Below, in pieces: positions 52,081-62,891 of a stretch of DNA of 64,000 nt. Positions within the stretch are counted from its first letter, which is position 1, and every line of letters begins with the position of its first letter. The translations under genes were made by a program, and so were the position numbers. Below the pieces are notes generated by a model. The model was given only the letters and a program-made list of their open reading frames with translations, searched no databases and was not told the origin of the DNA. The DNA comes from Baekduia soli (GTDB lineage Bacteria; Actinomycetota; Thermoleophilia; Solirubrobacterales; Solirubrobacteraceae), in assembly GCF_007970665.1 (NCBI RefSeq), contig NZ_CP042430.1, positions 4,712,001 through 4,776,000 of the forward strand, given 5' to 3'.

Positions 52081-52452
52081 CTAGGCAGTCGTCGTGGCGG
52101 CATCGGGGTGGGCCTGGAGGATCTCCTCGCCGGCCTCCCCGGTGCGGACGCGATAGGCCTCTTCGACGGGCATGACGAACACCTTGCCGTCACCCACGGC
52201 GCCGGTACGGGCGTGCTTGAGGACGGTGTCCACGATCGTCTGCACGTCGGTGTCGGACACCACGCACTCGAGCTTGACCTTGGGCCGGAGGTAGTTCGTC
52301 AGCTCCGCTCCGCGGTAGCGCTCGGTGATGCCCTTCTGACGGCCCGAGCCCTTGACCTCGCTGATGCTCAGCGAGGGGAACCCGAGGTCGAGGAGCTCCG
52401 TGCGGATCGGCTCGAACGCCTCGTGCCGGATATAGGCCACGACCATCTTCAT
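52081..52452 (-). CDS. glnB: PII signal-transduction protein with Leu instead of Tyr51
   Basis: This 123-residue PII protein starts MKMVVAYIRHEAFEPIRTEL at ATG 52452 (ATGA overlap with amt). FPSLSISEVKGSGRQKG, ERYRGAELTNYLRPKVKLE (the T-loop) and RTGAVGDGKVFVMPVEEAYRVRTGE are diagnostic. Aligning the invariant RGAE of the T-loop puts Leu at residue 51, where Tyr is normally uridylylated or adenylylated. Tyr54 is the nearest Tyr. Regulation by GlnD-type modification is therefore unlikely. Binding of ATP/ADP and 2-oxoglutarate to control Amt should remain. Confidence 0.93.
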   Translation of the reverse strand: MKMVVAYIRHEAFEPIRTELLDLGFPSLSISEVKGSGRQKGITERYRGAELTNYLRPKVKLECVVSDTDVQTIVDTVLKHARTGAVGDGKVFVMPVEEAYRVRTGEAGEEILQAHPDAATTTA

Positions 52453-53927
52453 GTTGCGGGAACCTCCGTGTGGCTCGTGATGGGCCCGATGCCGCTCGCG
52501 GCGGCCGTGCCCTGGGGTGCGGCACCGTAACCGACGAGCTCCGGGGCCGGGATGAACTGCTCCGGGTAGCCGTACATCCCGTGCTCGGAGATGTCCAGTC
52601 CGGCCAGTTCCTCCTCCTCGGAGACGCGCATGCCGTAGGTCGCCTTGATGATGCCGAAGGCCACGTAGCTCAGGACGAACACGAACGCGAAGACCACGAC
52701 CACGCCGAGGGCCTGGCGGCCCAGCTGCTCGAACGAGCCGGTGTAGATCAGACCGCCCTTGCCGACGGCGTTGAACGCCGCCAGGTCGGGGTGCGTGAAG
52801 ATGCCGCAGGCCAGCGTGCCCCAGATGCCCGCGAGCCCGTGGGCCGAGAGCGCACCGACGGGATCGTCGATGTACTTGTCGATCGCGTAGACGCCGAGGA
52901 CGACGATGACGCCGGCGATCATGCCGATCACCAGGGCCGCCCACGGGACGACGTAGCCGGAGCCCGCGGTGATCGCGACCAGCGCGGCGATGGCGCCGTT
53001 GCCGGCCATGCCGATGTCGATCGCCTTCGTCCTCCAGTACGCGGTCGCCACGGCGGTGAGCACGCCGCCGGCGGCGGCGATGTTCGTCGTGATCACGACC
53101 TCGGGGAAGCGGCCGTCGAGCGCGTTGAGCGTCGAGCCCGGGTTGAACCCGAACCAGCCGAGCCACAGGATGAAGATGCCCAGGCCGAACAGGGGCATGT
53201 TGTGGCCGGGGATGGCCCGCGGCTTGCCGTCGGGTCCGTACTTGCCCTTCCTCGGCCCGAGGTGCAGCAGGGCCGCCAGGGCGCCCGTCGCGCCGATGAG
53301 GTGCACCGCCGTGGATCCGGCGAAGTCCTGCATCCCGACGTTGACCTGCAGCCAGCCGCCGCCGAACACCCAGCCCGAGGCGATCGGGTAGATGACCGCG
53401 GAGAACACGATCGCGTACAGGATGTACACGCCGAACTTGACGCGCTCCAGCGTCGTGCCCCAGACGATGGCCAGCGACACGGCGCAGAACACGAACTGGA
53501 AGAAGAACTTCGATTCGATCGTCGCGTCCGAGAAGCCCATGATCGGGAACGCGGTGCTGGGATCGCCGTAGGCGCGCAGGAAGAACCCATGCGTCCCGAG
53601 GACGTGGCCCGTGTCACCGCCGAAGGCGAACGCGAAGCCGACGGCCCAGTAGAGGATCGCCGCGATGGAGAAGTTCACGAGGATCTTCGCGATGATGGTG
53701 CCCGCGTTCTTGCCCCGGGAGAAGCCGATCTCCAGGAAGGCGAACCCGGCCTGCATGAACATCACGAGGACGCCGGCGACGATCACCCACATCGAGTTGA
53801 TGCCGACGCTCTGCAGCAGTCCTTGGCTGCCGGCCCGGTCGTAGACGTCGGCGGATGCCGTGGCAGGCAGGATAAGCGCGGCGAACGCACCGAACATCAG
53901 CGCGCGAGCCGTCAGGGAACGTCTCAT
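52449..53927 (-). CDS. amt: Ammonium transporter (Amt family)
   Basis: This 492-residue channel has a signal peptide (to about ASA-D26) and 11 transmembrane helices. The two pore His are seen in GSTAVHLIGATGALAALLHLGPR and ALSAHGLAGIWGTLACG. RBS AGGAGG lies 6 nt before the ATG at 53927. It imports ammonium and is gated by the PII protein encoded immediately downstream, with which it overlaps by ATGA. Length and pattern are normal, apart from a longer C-terminus. Confidence 0.95.
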   Translation of the reverse strand: MRRSLTARALMFGAFAALILPATASADVYDRAGSQGLLQSVGINSMWVIVAGVLVMFMQAGFAFLEIGFSRGKNAGTIIAKILVNFSIAAILYWAVGFAFAFGGDTGHVLGTHGFFLRAYGDPSTAFPIMGFSDATIESKFFFQFVFCAVSLAIVWGTTLERVKFGVYILYAIVFSAVIYPIASGWVFGGGWLQVNVGMQDFAGSTAVHLIGATGALAALLHLGPRKGKYGPDGKPRAIPGHNMPLFGLGIFILWLGWFGFNPGSTLNALDGRFPEVVITTNIAAAGGVLTAVATAYWRTKAIDIGMAGNGAIAALVAITAGSGYVVPWAALVIGMIAGVIVVLGVYAIDKYIDDPVGALSAHGLAGIWGTLACGIFTHPDLAAFNAVGKGGLIYTGSFEQLGRQALGVVVVFAFVFVLSYVAFGIIKATYGMRVSEEEELAGLDISEHGMYGYPEQFIPAPELVGYGAAPQGTAAASGIGPITSHTEVPAT

Positions 53928-54176
53928 GTGACCTCCTAGTCGAGCGTGCCCCGGCAGTCTGTTCGGGCATCGACCCCCGGTCGTTAGCCCGATGTCGAAA
54001 GATCGTCCGGTGCGATTAACCACGTGGTCGAACGGGCCCTGACCCGAGGGCGAACCGCCTCCGCCGCTCTTTGGACACCTGTACAAGGCGCCTCACGGGC
54101 GCGCGAACTAGGCTCGCTGGTGCCGCCCCGACTGCGAGTCGGCCCCGCACGCACACGAAGGAGTCAGCGCCCACCC
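53928..54176. promoter_or_regulatory. 249-bp divergent promoter region of amt and type III glutamine synthetase
   Basis: The region includes GTTAGCCCGATGTCGAAAG at 53982-54000, which only loosely resembles GlnR boxes, and no clear -10/-35 pairs. GAAGGAG precedes the glutamine synthetase start by 13 nt. A shared nitrogen-control site is plausible but unproven. Confidence 0.3.
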
Positions 54177-56321
<2,145 letters not shown>

Positions 56322-56350
56322 CTCCCCCGGGCAGGACCGGCGCAGCACCC

Positions 56351-56376
56351 GGAGGCCCCGCCCAGGCGGGGCCTCC
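56351..56376. terminator. 12-bp bidirectional terminator hairpin
   Basis: GGAGGCCCCGCC-CA-GGCGGGGCCTCC lies between the glutamine synthetase and the convergent luciferase-like gene. Confidence 0.75.
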
Positions 56377-56402
56377 GTCGTCGCCGGGCGGGCCGGCGGC
56401 GG

Positions 56403-57371
56403 CTAGGCCAGCTGCGGCAGGACCTCGCGGCCGGCCAGGGCGAACTGCTCGTCGGCGTCCGGCGGCGAGGCGGGGAACAGGGACACGGTCGTCGCGCCCG
56501 CCTGCAGCTGGCCCGCGATCTTGGCCGCGCACTCGTCCGGCGTGCCCACGACCGCCAGGTCCTCCATCCACGACGGGTCCATCCCGGCCGCCATCGCGTC
56601 GGCGCCCTGCGCGGCCAGCGCGCGGATCGCGTCGCGGTCCTCGTGGACCTCGACGAGGTGGCTGGGCGCGATCGTCGTCAGGAAGAACGCGAACGACTCG
56701 CGCGCGGAGGCGCGGGCGCGCGCGCCGTCGCGGTCGCACGCGAACAGCACCAGCGCGCGGAAGCCCAGCGGCGTCGGGCCGCCGGCGGCGATCCGCTCGG
56801 CCGCCACCCGCAGGTAGGTCTCGCCGGCCATGACCGAGCCGACGACGCCGTCGGCGACCTCGCCGGCCATCGCCAGCATCTTGGGCCCGATGACGCCGCA
56901 CAGCAGCGGGACCTCGGGCGCCGGGTACTCGAGCTGGACGTCGACGAGGCCGAAGAGGCCGTCGGAGGTCACGTGCTCGCCCGCGAGCAGGCCCCGCAGG
57001 ACCCCGAAGACCTCGCGCAGCGCGCCGAGCTGGGACCTGGGCCTCAGGCGCATCTGCTCGAGCCACATCGGCAGCCCGAGCCCGATGCCCGGCAGCACGC
57101 GCCCCGGGTGCATGTGGGCGAGCGTCGCGATCTCCATGGCCAGGACGGCCGGGTGACGCACGAGGCCGGAGAGGATCCCGAAGCCGACGGGGACGTGCTC
57201 GGTGACCCCGAGGATCCCCGCCGCGCCCGCGACCGCCGACGTGTAGAAGTAGTCCTCGGTCAGCCAGATCTCGCTGAACCCGAGCTCCTCGCACCGGCGG
57301 CCGAGCTCGACGAGCCGGCCGGGATGGACCTGGCTTCCGAGCGCCACTCCGACGGGCACGGGATCGGTCAT
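56403..57371 (-). CDS. LLM-class (probably F420-dependent) flavin-type oxidoreductase
   Basis: This 322-residue TIM-barrel protein starts at ATG 57371 with GGAGGAA upstream. Characteristic segments are VGVALGSQVHPGRLVELGRRCEELGFSEIWLTEDYF, RHPAVLAMEIATLAHMHPGRVLPGIGLG and VGTPDECAAKIAGQLQAG (family pattern). F420 rather than FMN use is inferred from the actinobacterial context and sequence type. The substrate is unknown. Confidence 0.85.
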   Translation of the reverse strand: MTDPVPVGVALGSQVHPGRLVELGRRCEELGFSEIWLTEDYFYTSAVAGAAGILGVTEHVPVGFGILSGLVRHPAVLAMEIATLAHMHPGRVLPGIGLGLPMWLEQMRLRPRSQLGALREVFGVLRGLLAGEHVTSDGLFGLVDVQLEYPAPEVPLLCGVIGPKMLAMAGEVADGVVGSVMAGETYLRVAAERIAAGGPTPLGFRALVLFACDRDGARARASARESFAFFLTTIAPSHLVEVHEDRDAIRALAAQGADAMAAGMDPSWMEDLAVVGTPDECAAKIAGQLQAGATTVSLFPASPPDADEQFALAGREVLPQLA

Positions 57372-57520
57372 GGGTTCCTCCGGGGGATGGGATGGCGCGG
57401 CGGGTGCGGCGCTGGGCGGTGCGTCGACGACATCCTCGCGTGCCGTGGGCGCGGCGTGGCGCCCGAAGGACCATCCGACCGGCCAGGTCGCTGGGGCCGG
57501 GCGGAACCTACGCTGGCCCG

Positions 57521-57862
57521 GTGAGACGGATCTCCGCAGTCCTCGTGGCCACGGCCGCGGCGCTCGCGCTCGCGGTGACCGCCGGGAGCGCGAGCGCCCG
57601 CCAGTGCCAGGCCGGGTTCTCCGAGGCCCGCGGGCCGTCGGCGCTGCTGGCCACCGGCGTCCCGTGCGCCCAGGCGCGGCGCGTGGCCGTGACGGTCGCC
57701 CAGGCCTCGCCGGCCGGCTGCATGCGATCGACGAAGACGTCGGTCCTGCTGCGCACCCCTTGCGTGCGCCTCGGCTTCCGCTGCACCGCCGTTCGCAGCG
57801 TCCGCAAGACGCTGCGGGTCACGTGCCGCAGCGGCGCGCGCCGGATCCGCTTCACCTACTGA
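57521..57862 (+). CDS. Small secreted six-cysteine hypothetical protein
   Basis: This 113-residue protein starts at GTG 57521; TACGCT at 57509-57514 is 6 nt upstream, suggesting leaderless translation. A signal peptide (ISAVLVATAAALALAVTAG) is followed by a mature part with six Cys (QCQ, VPC, AGC, TPC, FRC, VTC). The pattern fits a disulfide-stabilised extracellular protein. No family is recognised. Confidence 0.55.
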   Translation: MRRISAVLVATAAALALAVTAGSASARQCQAGFSEARGPSALLATGVPCAQARRVAVTVAQASPAGCMRSTKTSVLLRTPCVRLGFRCTAVRSVRKTLRVTCRSGARRIRFTY

Positions 57863-57940
57863 GCCCGGGCCCCGGACGCGAACGAGGCCCCATCCGGTCG
57901 GACAGGGCCCCATGGGTGCTGCGGTGATGGGCGGCGATGG

Positions 57941-58114
57941 CTAGGCGGCCAGCGGGCGCTCGTGCCCGTCGTCGGCCTTGGCCACCAGCTGCTCGAGCGT
58001 GCCGTAGCCGTGCATGGCCTTCCAGAACAGGTCGATCATCTGCTCGTGCGGGATCTCGGTCGCGTCGGTGCCGTCGAGGTGGAGGGTCCAGGTCTTCTGC
58101 GTATCGGTGGTCAT
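57941..58114 (-). CDS. Small hypothetical protein
   Basis: This 57-residue protein starts MTTDTQKTWTLHLDG at ATG 58114; a GTG at 58150 is possible. TWTLHLDGTDATEIPHEQMIDLFWKAMHGYGTLEQLV reads like a folded domain with Trp and Tyr. It is divergent from metH, and the palindrome at 58237 lies between them. The function is unknown. Confidence 0.5.
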   Translation of the reverse strand: MTTDTQKTWTLHLDGTDATEIPHEQMIDLFWKAMHGYGTLEQLVAKADDGHERPLAA

Positions 58115-58236
58115 GTCGTATCCAGGGGGAGAGGAGTTGGGGTCCTGCACTCCTCACTATCGGAAGCGACAGCGGATCCCTGTGTGACATGCGTCTCACG
58201 CGCGCGCCCGAGATGGCGGATGGTCGAGGGGGACCC

Positions 58237-58252
58237 TGACACAGTTGTGTCA
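58237..58252. promoter_or_regulatory. Operator-like palindrome overlapping the metH promoter
   Basis: TGACACA-GT-TGTGTCA is a perfect 7-2-7 inverted repeat 10 bp upstream of the TAGGCT box (58262-58267) that precedes metH. It occupies the -35 region, so a bound factor would repress or modify metH transcription. Confidence 0.55.
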
Positions 58253-58273
58253 AGGTTGCGCTAGGCTCTTCGC

Positions 58274-61200
58274 ATGCGCGATTTCCTGGCTGCCACCCGC
58301 GAGCGCGTCGTCGTCTTCGACGGGTCGATGGGCGCGACCCTCGAGGAGTTCGACCTCACGCAGGCCGACTACGGCGGGCTGGCCGGCAAATGCCACGAGG
58401 CCCTGGTCCTGCACCGGCCCGACGTCATCCAGGAGCTGCACGAGTCCATGGTCGCCGCCGGCGCCCAGGTCGTCGAGACCGACACGTTCCAGGCCTCCCG
58501 CCTCAAGCTCGAGGAGTGGGGCCTGGGCGAGCACACCTTCGAGATCAACCAGAAGGCCGCCGAGATCGCCCGCCGGGCCGTCGGCGAGGACCTGTTCGTC
58601 GCCGGCTCCATCGGCCCGACCGGCCACCTGCCGGCCTCCGACGACCCGACGCTCGGCGCGATCACGTTCCGCGAGCTGGTGGAGATCTTCACCCAGCAGG
58701 CCCAGGGGCTGGTGCGCGGCGGCGCCGACCTGCTCATCATCGAGACCGCCCAGGACATCCTCGAGGTCAAGGCCGCCATCTTCGGCGCGCGCGAGGCCTT
58801 CAAGCTCGAGGGCCGCTCCGTGCCGATCCAGACCTCCGTCTCGCTGCTGCCCAACGGCGGCAAGATGCTGCTGGGCACCGACATCTCGGCCGTGCTGGCC
58901 ACGCTGGAGGCGCTCAAGGTCGACGTCATCGGCCTGAACTGCTCCACCGGCCCCGAGGACATGCGCGACGCCGTCCGGTTCCTCGGCGAGTTCGCGCCGA
59001 TGCCCGTGCACTGCATCCCGAACGCCGGCCTGCCCCAGCAGGGGCGCAACGGCGAGACGATCTTCCCCGAGACGCCCGAGATGCTGGCCAAGGTGCTCGG
59101 CGAGTTCGTCGACGACTACGGCGTCTCGATCGTGGGCGGCTGCTGCGGCACGACCGTCGAGCACATCCGCGGGATCGCCGAGCGTGTCAGGGACGCGGTG
59201 CCGTCGGCGCGTCCCGGGCCGCGCCCGCCGCACGTGTCCTCGATGATCGCCGCCACGCCGCTGGCCCAGGAGCCCGCGCCGACGATCGTCGGCGAGCGCG
59301 TGAACTCCCAGGGCTCGCGCAAGGCCAAGGAGCTGCTGCTGGCCGACGACTACGACGGCCTCGTGCAGGTCGCCGAGGACCAGGTCGAGGGCGGCGCCCA
59401 CGTGCTCGACCTCTGCGTCGCGCTGACCGAGCGCGCCGACGAGGACGAGCAGATGCGCCAGGTGGCCAAGCGCGTGTCGCTCAGCCAGCCCTCCCCCATC
59501 CAGATCGACTCGACCGAGCCCGACGTCATCAAGCTCGCCCTCGAGCAGATCCCGGGCCGCGCGATCGTCAACTCCGTCAACCTCGAGGCCGGCGCGGACA
59601 AGCTCAACACGGTCGTGCCGCTGGCCATCGAGCACGGCGCGGCGGTGATCGCGCTGACCATCGACGAGGTCGGCATGGCCAAGACCGCCGAGCGCAAGGT
59701 CGAGATCGCGCGGCGCATCAAGGAGCTGGCCTGCGACGGGCACGGCCTGGATCCCGAGCTGCTGATCTTCGACGTCCTGACGTTCACGCTGACGACCGGC
59801 GACGACGAGTGGAAGCCGTCGGCCGTCGAGACGATCAAGGGCATCCGCGACGTCAAGGCCGCCCTGCCGGGCGTCAAGACCTCGCTCGGCGTCTCCAACG
59901 TCTCCTTCGGCGTCGGCCAGCCCGCGCGCGCCGTGCTCAATTCGGTCTTCCTGCACCACTGCGTGGAGGCCGGGCTGGACCTCGCGATGGTCAACCCGAA
60001 CCACATCACCCCCTACGGCGAGATCTCCGAGGAGGAGCGTGCGCTCGCCGACGACCTCGTCTACAACCGGCGCGAGGACGCGCTGCAGCGCTTCATCGAG
60101 CACTTCGAGAGCCGGGGCGGCGAGGCCGAGGTCGAGCTCGCCGACCCGACGGCGGGCATGGAGCCCGAGGAGGCCCTGCACTGGCACATCCTGCGCCGCA
60201 AGAAGGACGGCGTGGAGGCCCAGATCGACGCGGCCGTCCAGAAGCTCGGCGCGGTGCCCGTCCTCAACGACGTGCTGCTGCCCGCGATGAAGGAGGTCGG
60301 CGACAAGTTCGGCGCCGGCGAGCTCATCCTGCCCTTCGTGCTCCAGAGCGCGGAGGTCATGAAGCGCGCGGTGGCCCAGCTCGAGAACTACCTGGACCGC
60401 ATCGAGGGCTACACGAAGGGCACGGTCGTCATCGCGACCGTGTTCGGCGACGTGCACGACATCGGCAAGTCGCTGGTCAACACCATCCTCACCAACAACG
60501 GCTACACGGTGATCGACCTCGGCAAGCAGGTGCCGGTGTCGACGATCATCGAGGCCGCCAAGGAGCACGACGCGACGGCGATCGGCCTCAGCGCGCTGCT
60601 CGTCTCCACCTCCAAGCAGATGCCGCTGGCCGTCCAGGAGCTGCACCGCGAGGGCCTCGGGTTCCCCGTGCTCATCGGCGGCGCCGCGATCAACCGCGCG
60701 TTCAGCTTCCGCACGCTGCACGTCAACGGCCTGGACGACAGCACGCTCTACGACCCGGGCGTCTTCTACTGCAAGGATGCGTTCGAGGGCCTGGCGGTCA
60801 TGGACACGATCGTCGAGGAGGAGCCGCGCGCCGCGCTGCTGGCCAAGCTGCGCGAGAACGCCGACGCGTTCCGCGTGAAGGGCGACGAGGTCGAGGAGCT
60901 CGACACCTCGGGCACCGAGCGCTCCGAGCTGCCGACCGACAACCCGGTCCCCGAGCCCCCGTTCTGGGGCGTGCGCGAGATCCCGGTCGACCTCGACGAG
61001 GTCTACAGCCACCTCGACACCCACGTGCTCTTCAAGCTGCACTGGGGCGGCAAGGGCGTCAAGGGCGAGGCCTGGAAGGCGCTCGTCGACGGCACGGACG
61101 AGGAGGAGGGCTTCCGCGCCCGCCTCGAGCGCATGTGGGCGACGCAGACCTACCTGCACCCGCGCGCGCTGCTGGGCTACTTCCCGTGCTACAGCGAGGG

Positions 61201-61855
61201 CAACGACATCGTCGTGCTCGATCCCGCCGACCGCGAGACCGAGCTGCAGCGCCTGTACTGCCCGCGCCAGCCCGGCAAGGCGCACCTCAGCGCGGCCGAC
61301 CTGTTCCGCCCGAAGGAGAGCGGCGAGCTCGACGTCATCGCGCTGCAGGCGGTCACCGTCGGCGACGAGGTCACCGAGCTCATGGCCCGCCTGGAGGCCG
61401 AGGGCGAGTTCGCCGAGCAGCTCTACGTCCACGGTCTCGGCGTGCAGACGGCCGAGGGCCTGGCCGAGTGGCTGCACGCGAAGATCCGCACGGACCTCGG
61501 CATCCCGCTCACCCAGGGGCGCCGCTACTCGTGGGGCTACCCGGCCGTGCCCGACCAGGCCGAGCACGACAAGGTCGGCGCGCTCCTGGACCTGTCGCAG
61601 ATCGGCATGCGCCTCAGCGACGGCCACGCGCCGGTGCCCGAGCAGTCGACGCTGGCGATGGTCGCCCACCACCCCTACGCGAGCTACTTCACGATGAAGC
61701 AGGGCCGCGTCCTCTCGACCCCCGACGACGTGATCAAGGGTTCCAAGCGCGACCCGTCGCTGTTCGCGCGCGCCGACGCCCATGAGCTCGACACCGACCC
61801 GATCGAGGGCGGCGTCGCCGAGGAGGCCGACACGCCGGTGGCCGCCGAGGCGTAG
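58274..61855 (+). CDS. metH: Cobalamin-dependent methionine synthase
   Basis: This 1193-residue enzyme transfers the methyl group of methyl-tetrahydrofolate to homocysteine through cobalamin. All modules are present. The homocysteine domain (1-310) has zinc ligands in GLNCSTGP and GGCCGTT (about residue 288). The pterin domain is at 335-600. The cobalamin domain is at about 615-870, with DVHDIGKS at about 725 where His binds cobalt. The reactivation domain is at about 900-1180 (RMWATQTYLHPRALLGYFPCY, RYSWGYPAVPDQAEHD). TAGGCT 6 nt before the ATG suggests a leaderless mRNA. Confidence 0.96.
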   Translation: MRDFLAATRERVVVFDGSMGATLEEFDLTQADYGGLAGKCHEALVLHRPDVIQELHESMVAAGAQVVETDTFQASRLKLEEWGLGEHTFEINQKAAEIARRAVGEDLFVAGSIGPTGHLPASDDPTLGAITFRELVEIFTQQAQGLVRGGADLLIIETAQDILEVKAAIFGAREAFKLEGRSVPIQTSVSLLPNGGKMLLGTDISAVLATLEALKVDVIGLNCSTGPEDMRDAVRFLGEFAPMPVHCIPNAGLPQQGRNGETIFPETPEMLAKVLGEFVDDYGVSIVGGCCGTTVEHIRGIAERVRDAVPSARPGPRPPHVSSMIAATPLAQEPAPTIVGERVNSQGSRKAKELLLADDYDGLVQVAEDQVEGGAHVLDLCVALTERADEDEQMRQVAKRVSLSQPSPIQIDSTEPDVIKLALEQIPGRAIVNSVNLEAGADKLNTVVPLAIEHGAAVIALTIDEVGMAKTAERKVEIARRIKELACDGHGLDPELLIFDVLTFTLTTGDDEWKPSAVETIKGIRDVKAALPGVKTSLGVSNVSFGVGQPARAVLNSVFLHHCVEAGLDLAMVNPNHITPYGEISEEERALADDLVYNRREDALQRFIEHFESRGGEAEVELADPTAGMEPEEALHWHILRRKKDGVEAQIDAAVQKLGAVPVLNDVLLPAMKEVGDKFGAGELILPFVLQSAEVMKRAVAQLENYLDRIEGYTKGTVVIATVFGDVHDIGKSLVNTILTNNGYTVIDLGKQVPVSTIIEAAKEHDATAIGLSALLVSTSKQMPLAVQELHREGLGFPVLIGGAAINRAFSFRTLHVNGLDDSTLYDPGVFYCKDAFEGLAVMDTIVEEEPRAALLAKLRENADAFRVKGDEVEELDTSGTERSELPTDNPVPEPPFWGVREIPVDLDEVYSHLDTHVLFKLHWGGKGVKGEAWKALVDGTDEEEGFRARLERMWATQTYLHPRALLGYFPCYSEGNDIVVLDPADRETELQRLYCPRQPGKAHLSAADLFRPKESGELDVIALQAVTVGDEVTELMARLEAEGEFAEQLYVHGLGVQTAEGLAEWLHAKIRTDLGIPLTQGRRYSWGYPAVPDQAEHDKVGALLDLSQIGMRLSDGHAPVPEQSTLAMVAHHPYASYFTMKQGRVLSTPDDVIKGSKRDPSLFARADAHELDTDPIEGGVAEEADTPVAAEA

Positions 61856-61876
61856 GCCACGGGCGACGCGGCGAAG

Positions 61877-61894
61877 CCGGCCCCCTAGGGCCGG
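61877..61894. terminator. Short bidirectional hairpin between metH and the aldose-epimerase-like gene
   Basis: CCGGCCC-CCTA-GGGCCGG forms a 7-bp stem and overlaps the stop codon of the minus-strand gene. Confidence 0.5.
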
Positions 61895-62805
61895 TGTTCG
61901 TCCACGTCGATGGCGAACGCCGCCGTGAACGGCTCGGTCGCCAGCCGCAGGCCGTCACCGGTGCGCAGGGCGTTGCACGGGGCGGTCATCGGCTCGATGG
62001 CCACGGTGGGCGTACCGGGCGGCGCGAAGAGCTGCAGGTGCGTGAAGCCCTCCAGGAAGCGCACGGTCACCAGGCGCCTGCCGCCGGCCAGCGCGAACGC
62101 GGGCTCGGGTCCCAGGTCGGCGTAGGCGTCGTCGAGGGTCTCGCCGCCCAGCGGCGCGTCGCGCGCGGGCACGGGCTCGCGGCCGCCGTCGGGCAGCTTG
62201 CGGTCGTCGAGCGTGAGATGGGTCATCGGCCCGTGGCGCAGCACGAGGTCCTCGCGCGCGACGCCGGGCAGCGCGAGGTAGGGGTGGAAGCCGAAGGAGA
62301 TCGGCACGGGCCGTTCGCTCGTCGGCGTCAGCGTCGTGGTGACCGTCAGCCGCCCGGGCGCCAGCGCCACCTCCATCGCGAGGCGGTGCGGGAACGGGAA
62401 GGCCTCCATGATCCCGGGGTCGGCGCCGAGGTCGGCCTCGGCGCGCAGCAGGCCGGGGTCGGCGTGCCGCACGACCCAGCCGGGGTAGGCCGCCAGCAGG
62501 CCGTGGCTCGGCAGCCCGTGCTCCTCGGTGTGCAGCCGCGGCGTCGTGGCGTCCAACGCGACGTCGACGCCGGCCGCGCGGTAGGAGAAGCCCCCGAGCC
62601 GGTTGGCCCACGGGTGCAGGAGCGGGATGCCGAACGTCGACCCGCGCGAGGCGTAGGCGTCCAGCCCGCCGCGCAGGCCCAGCAGCTCGCGCCCGCGGTG
62701 GCGCAGCGACGCCCCGACCATCCCCGCGCCGGGCACCCAGCGGGCCTCGAGGTCGTCGGCGCGGAGGGTGACGTCGGCGGGGCTCACCGGCCCATCCTCG
62801 CGCAT
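61885..62805 (-). CDS. Aldose 1-epimerase-like protein
   Basis: This 306-residue protein starts MREDGPVSPADVTLRAD at ATG 62805; a GTG seven codons in is possible. FGIPLLHPWANRLGGFSYR, HGLPSHGLLAAYPGWVV and SFGFHPYLALPG with the two His, plus FLEGFTHLQLFAPPGTPTVAIEPM, are typical of the galactose mutarotase superfamily (catalytic His and Glu in the last segment). It interconverts sugar anomers. The particular sugar is not predictable. Confidence 0.85.
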   Translation of the reverse strand: MREDGPVSPADVTLRADDLEARWVPGAGMVGASLRHRGRELLGLRGGLDAYASRGSTFGIPLLHPWANRLGGFSYRAAGVDVALDATTPRLHTEEHGLPSHGLLAAYPGWVVRHADPGLLRAEADLGADPGIMEAFPFPHRLAMEVALAPGRLTVTTTLTPTSERPVPISFGFHPYLALPGVAREDLVLRHGPMTHLTLDDRKLPDGGREPVPARDAPLGGETLDDAYADLGPEPAFALAGGRRLVTVRFLEGFTHLQLFAPPGTPTVAIEPMTAPCNALRTGDGLRLATEPFTAAFAIDVDEHRP

Positions 62806-62891
62806 CGCGGCTCGGCGCCAGGTCTGGACGTCTTACGTACGCTTAACCCCGCACTGGTGCTCCCTAAAGGAGAACCGGGCACAGTGTGCGC

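Noticed and set aside
53982-54000. GlnR box upstream of amt/glnN
   Set aside because: GTTAG and GAAAG resemble GlnR half-sites but the spacing and bases do not fit well enough to call.
58250-61783. A very long antisense open frame opposite metH
   Set aside because: It mirrors metH codons (repeats of LDL, VDV, RG) and no family is seen, so it is a shadow frame.
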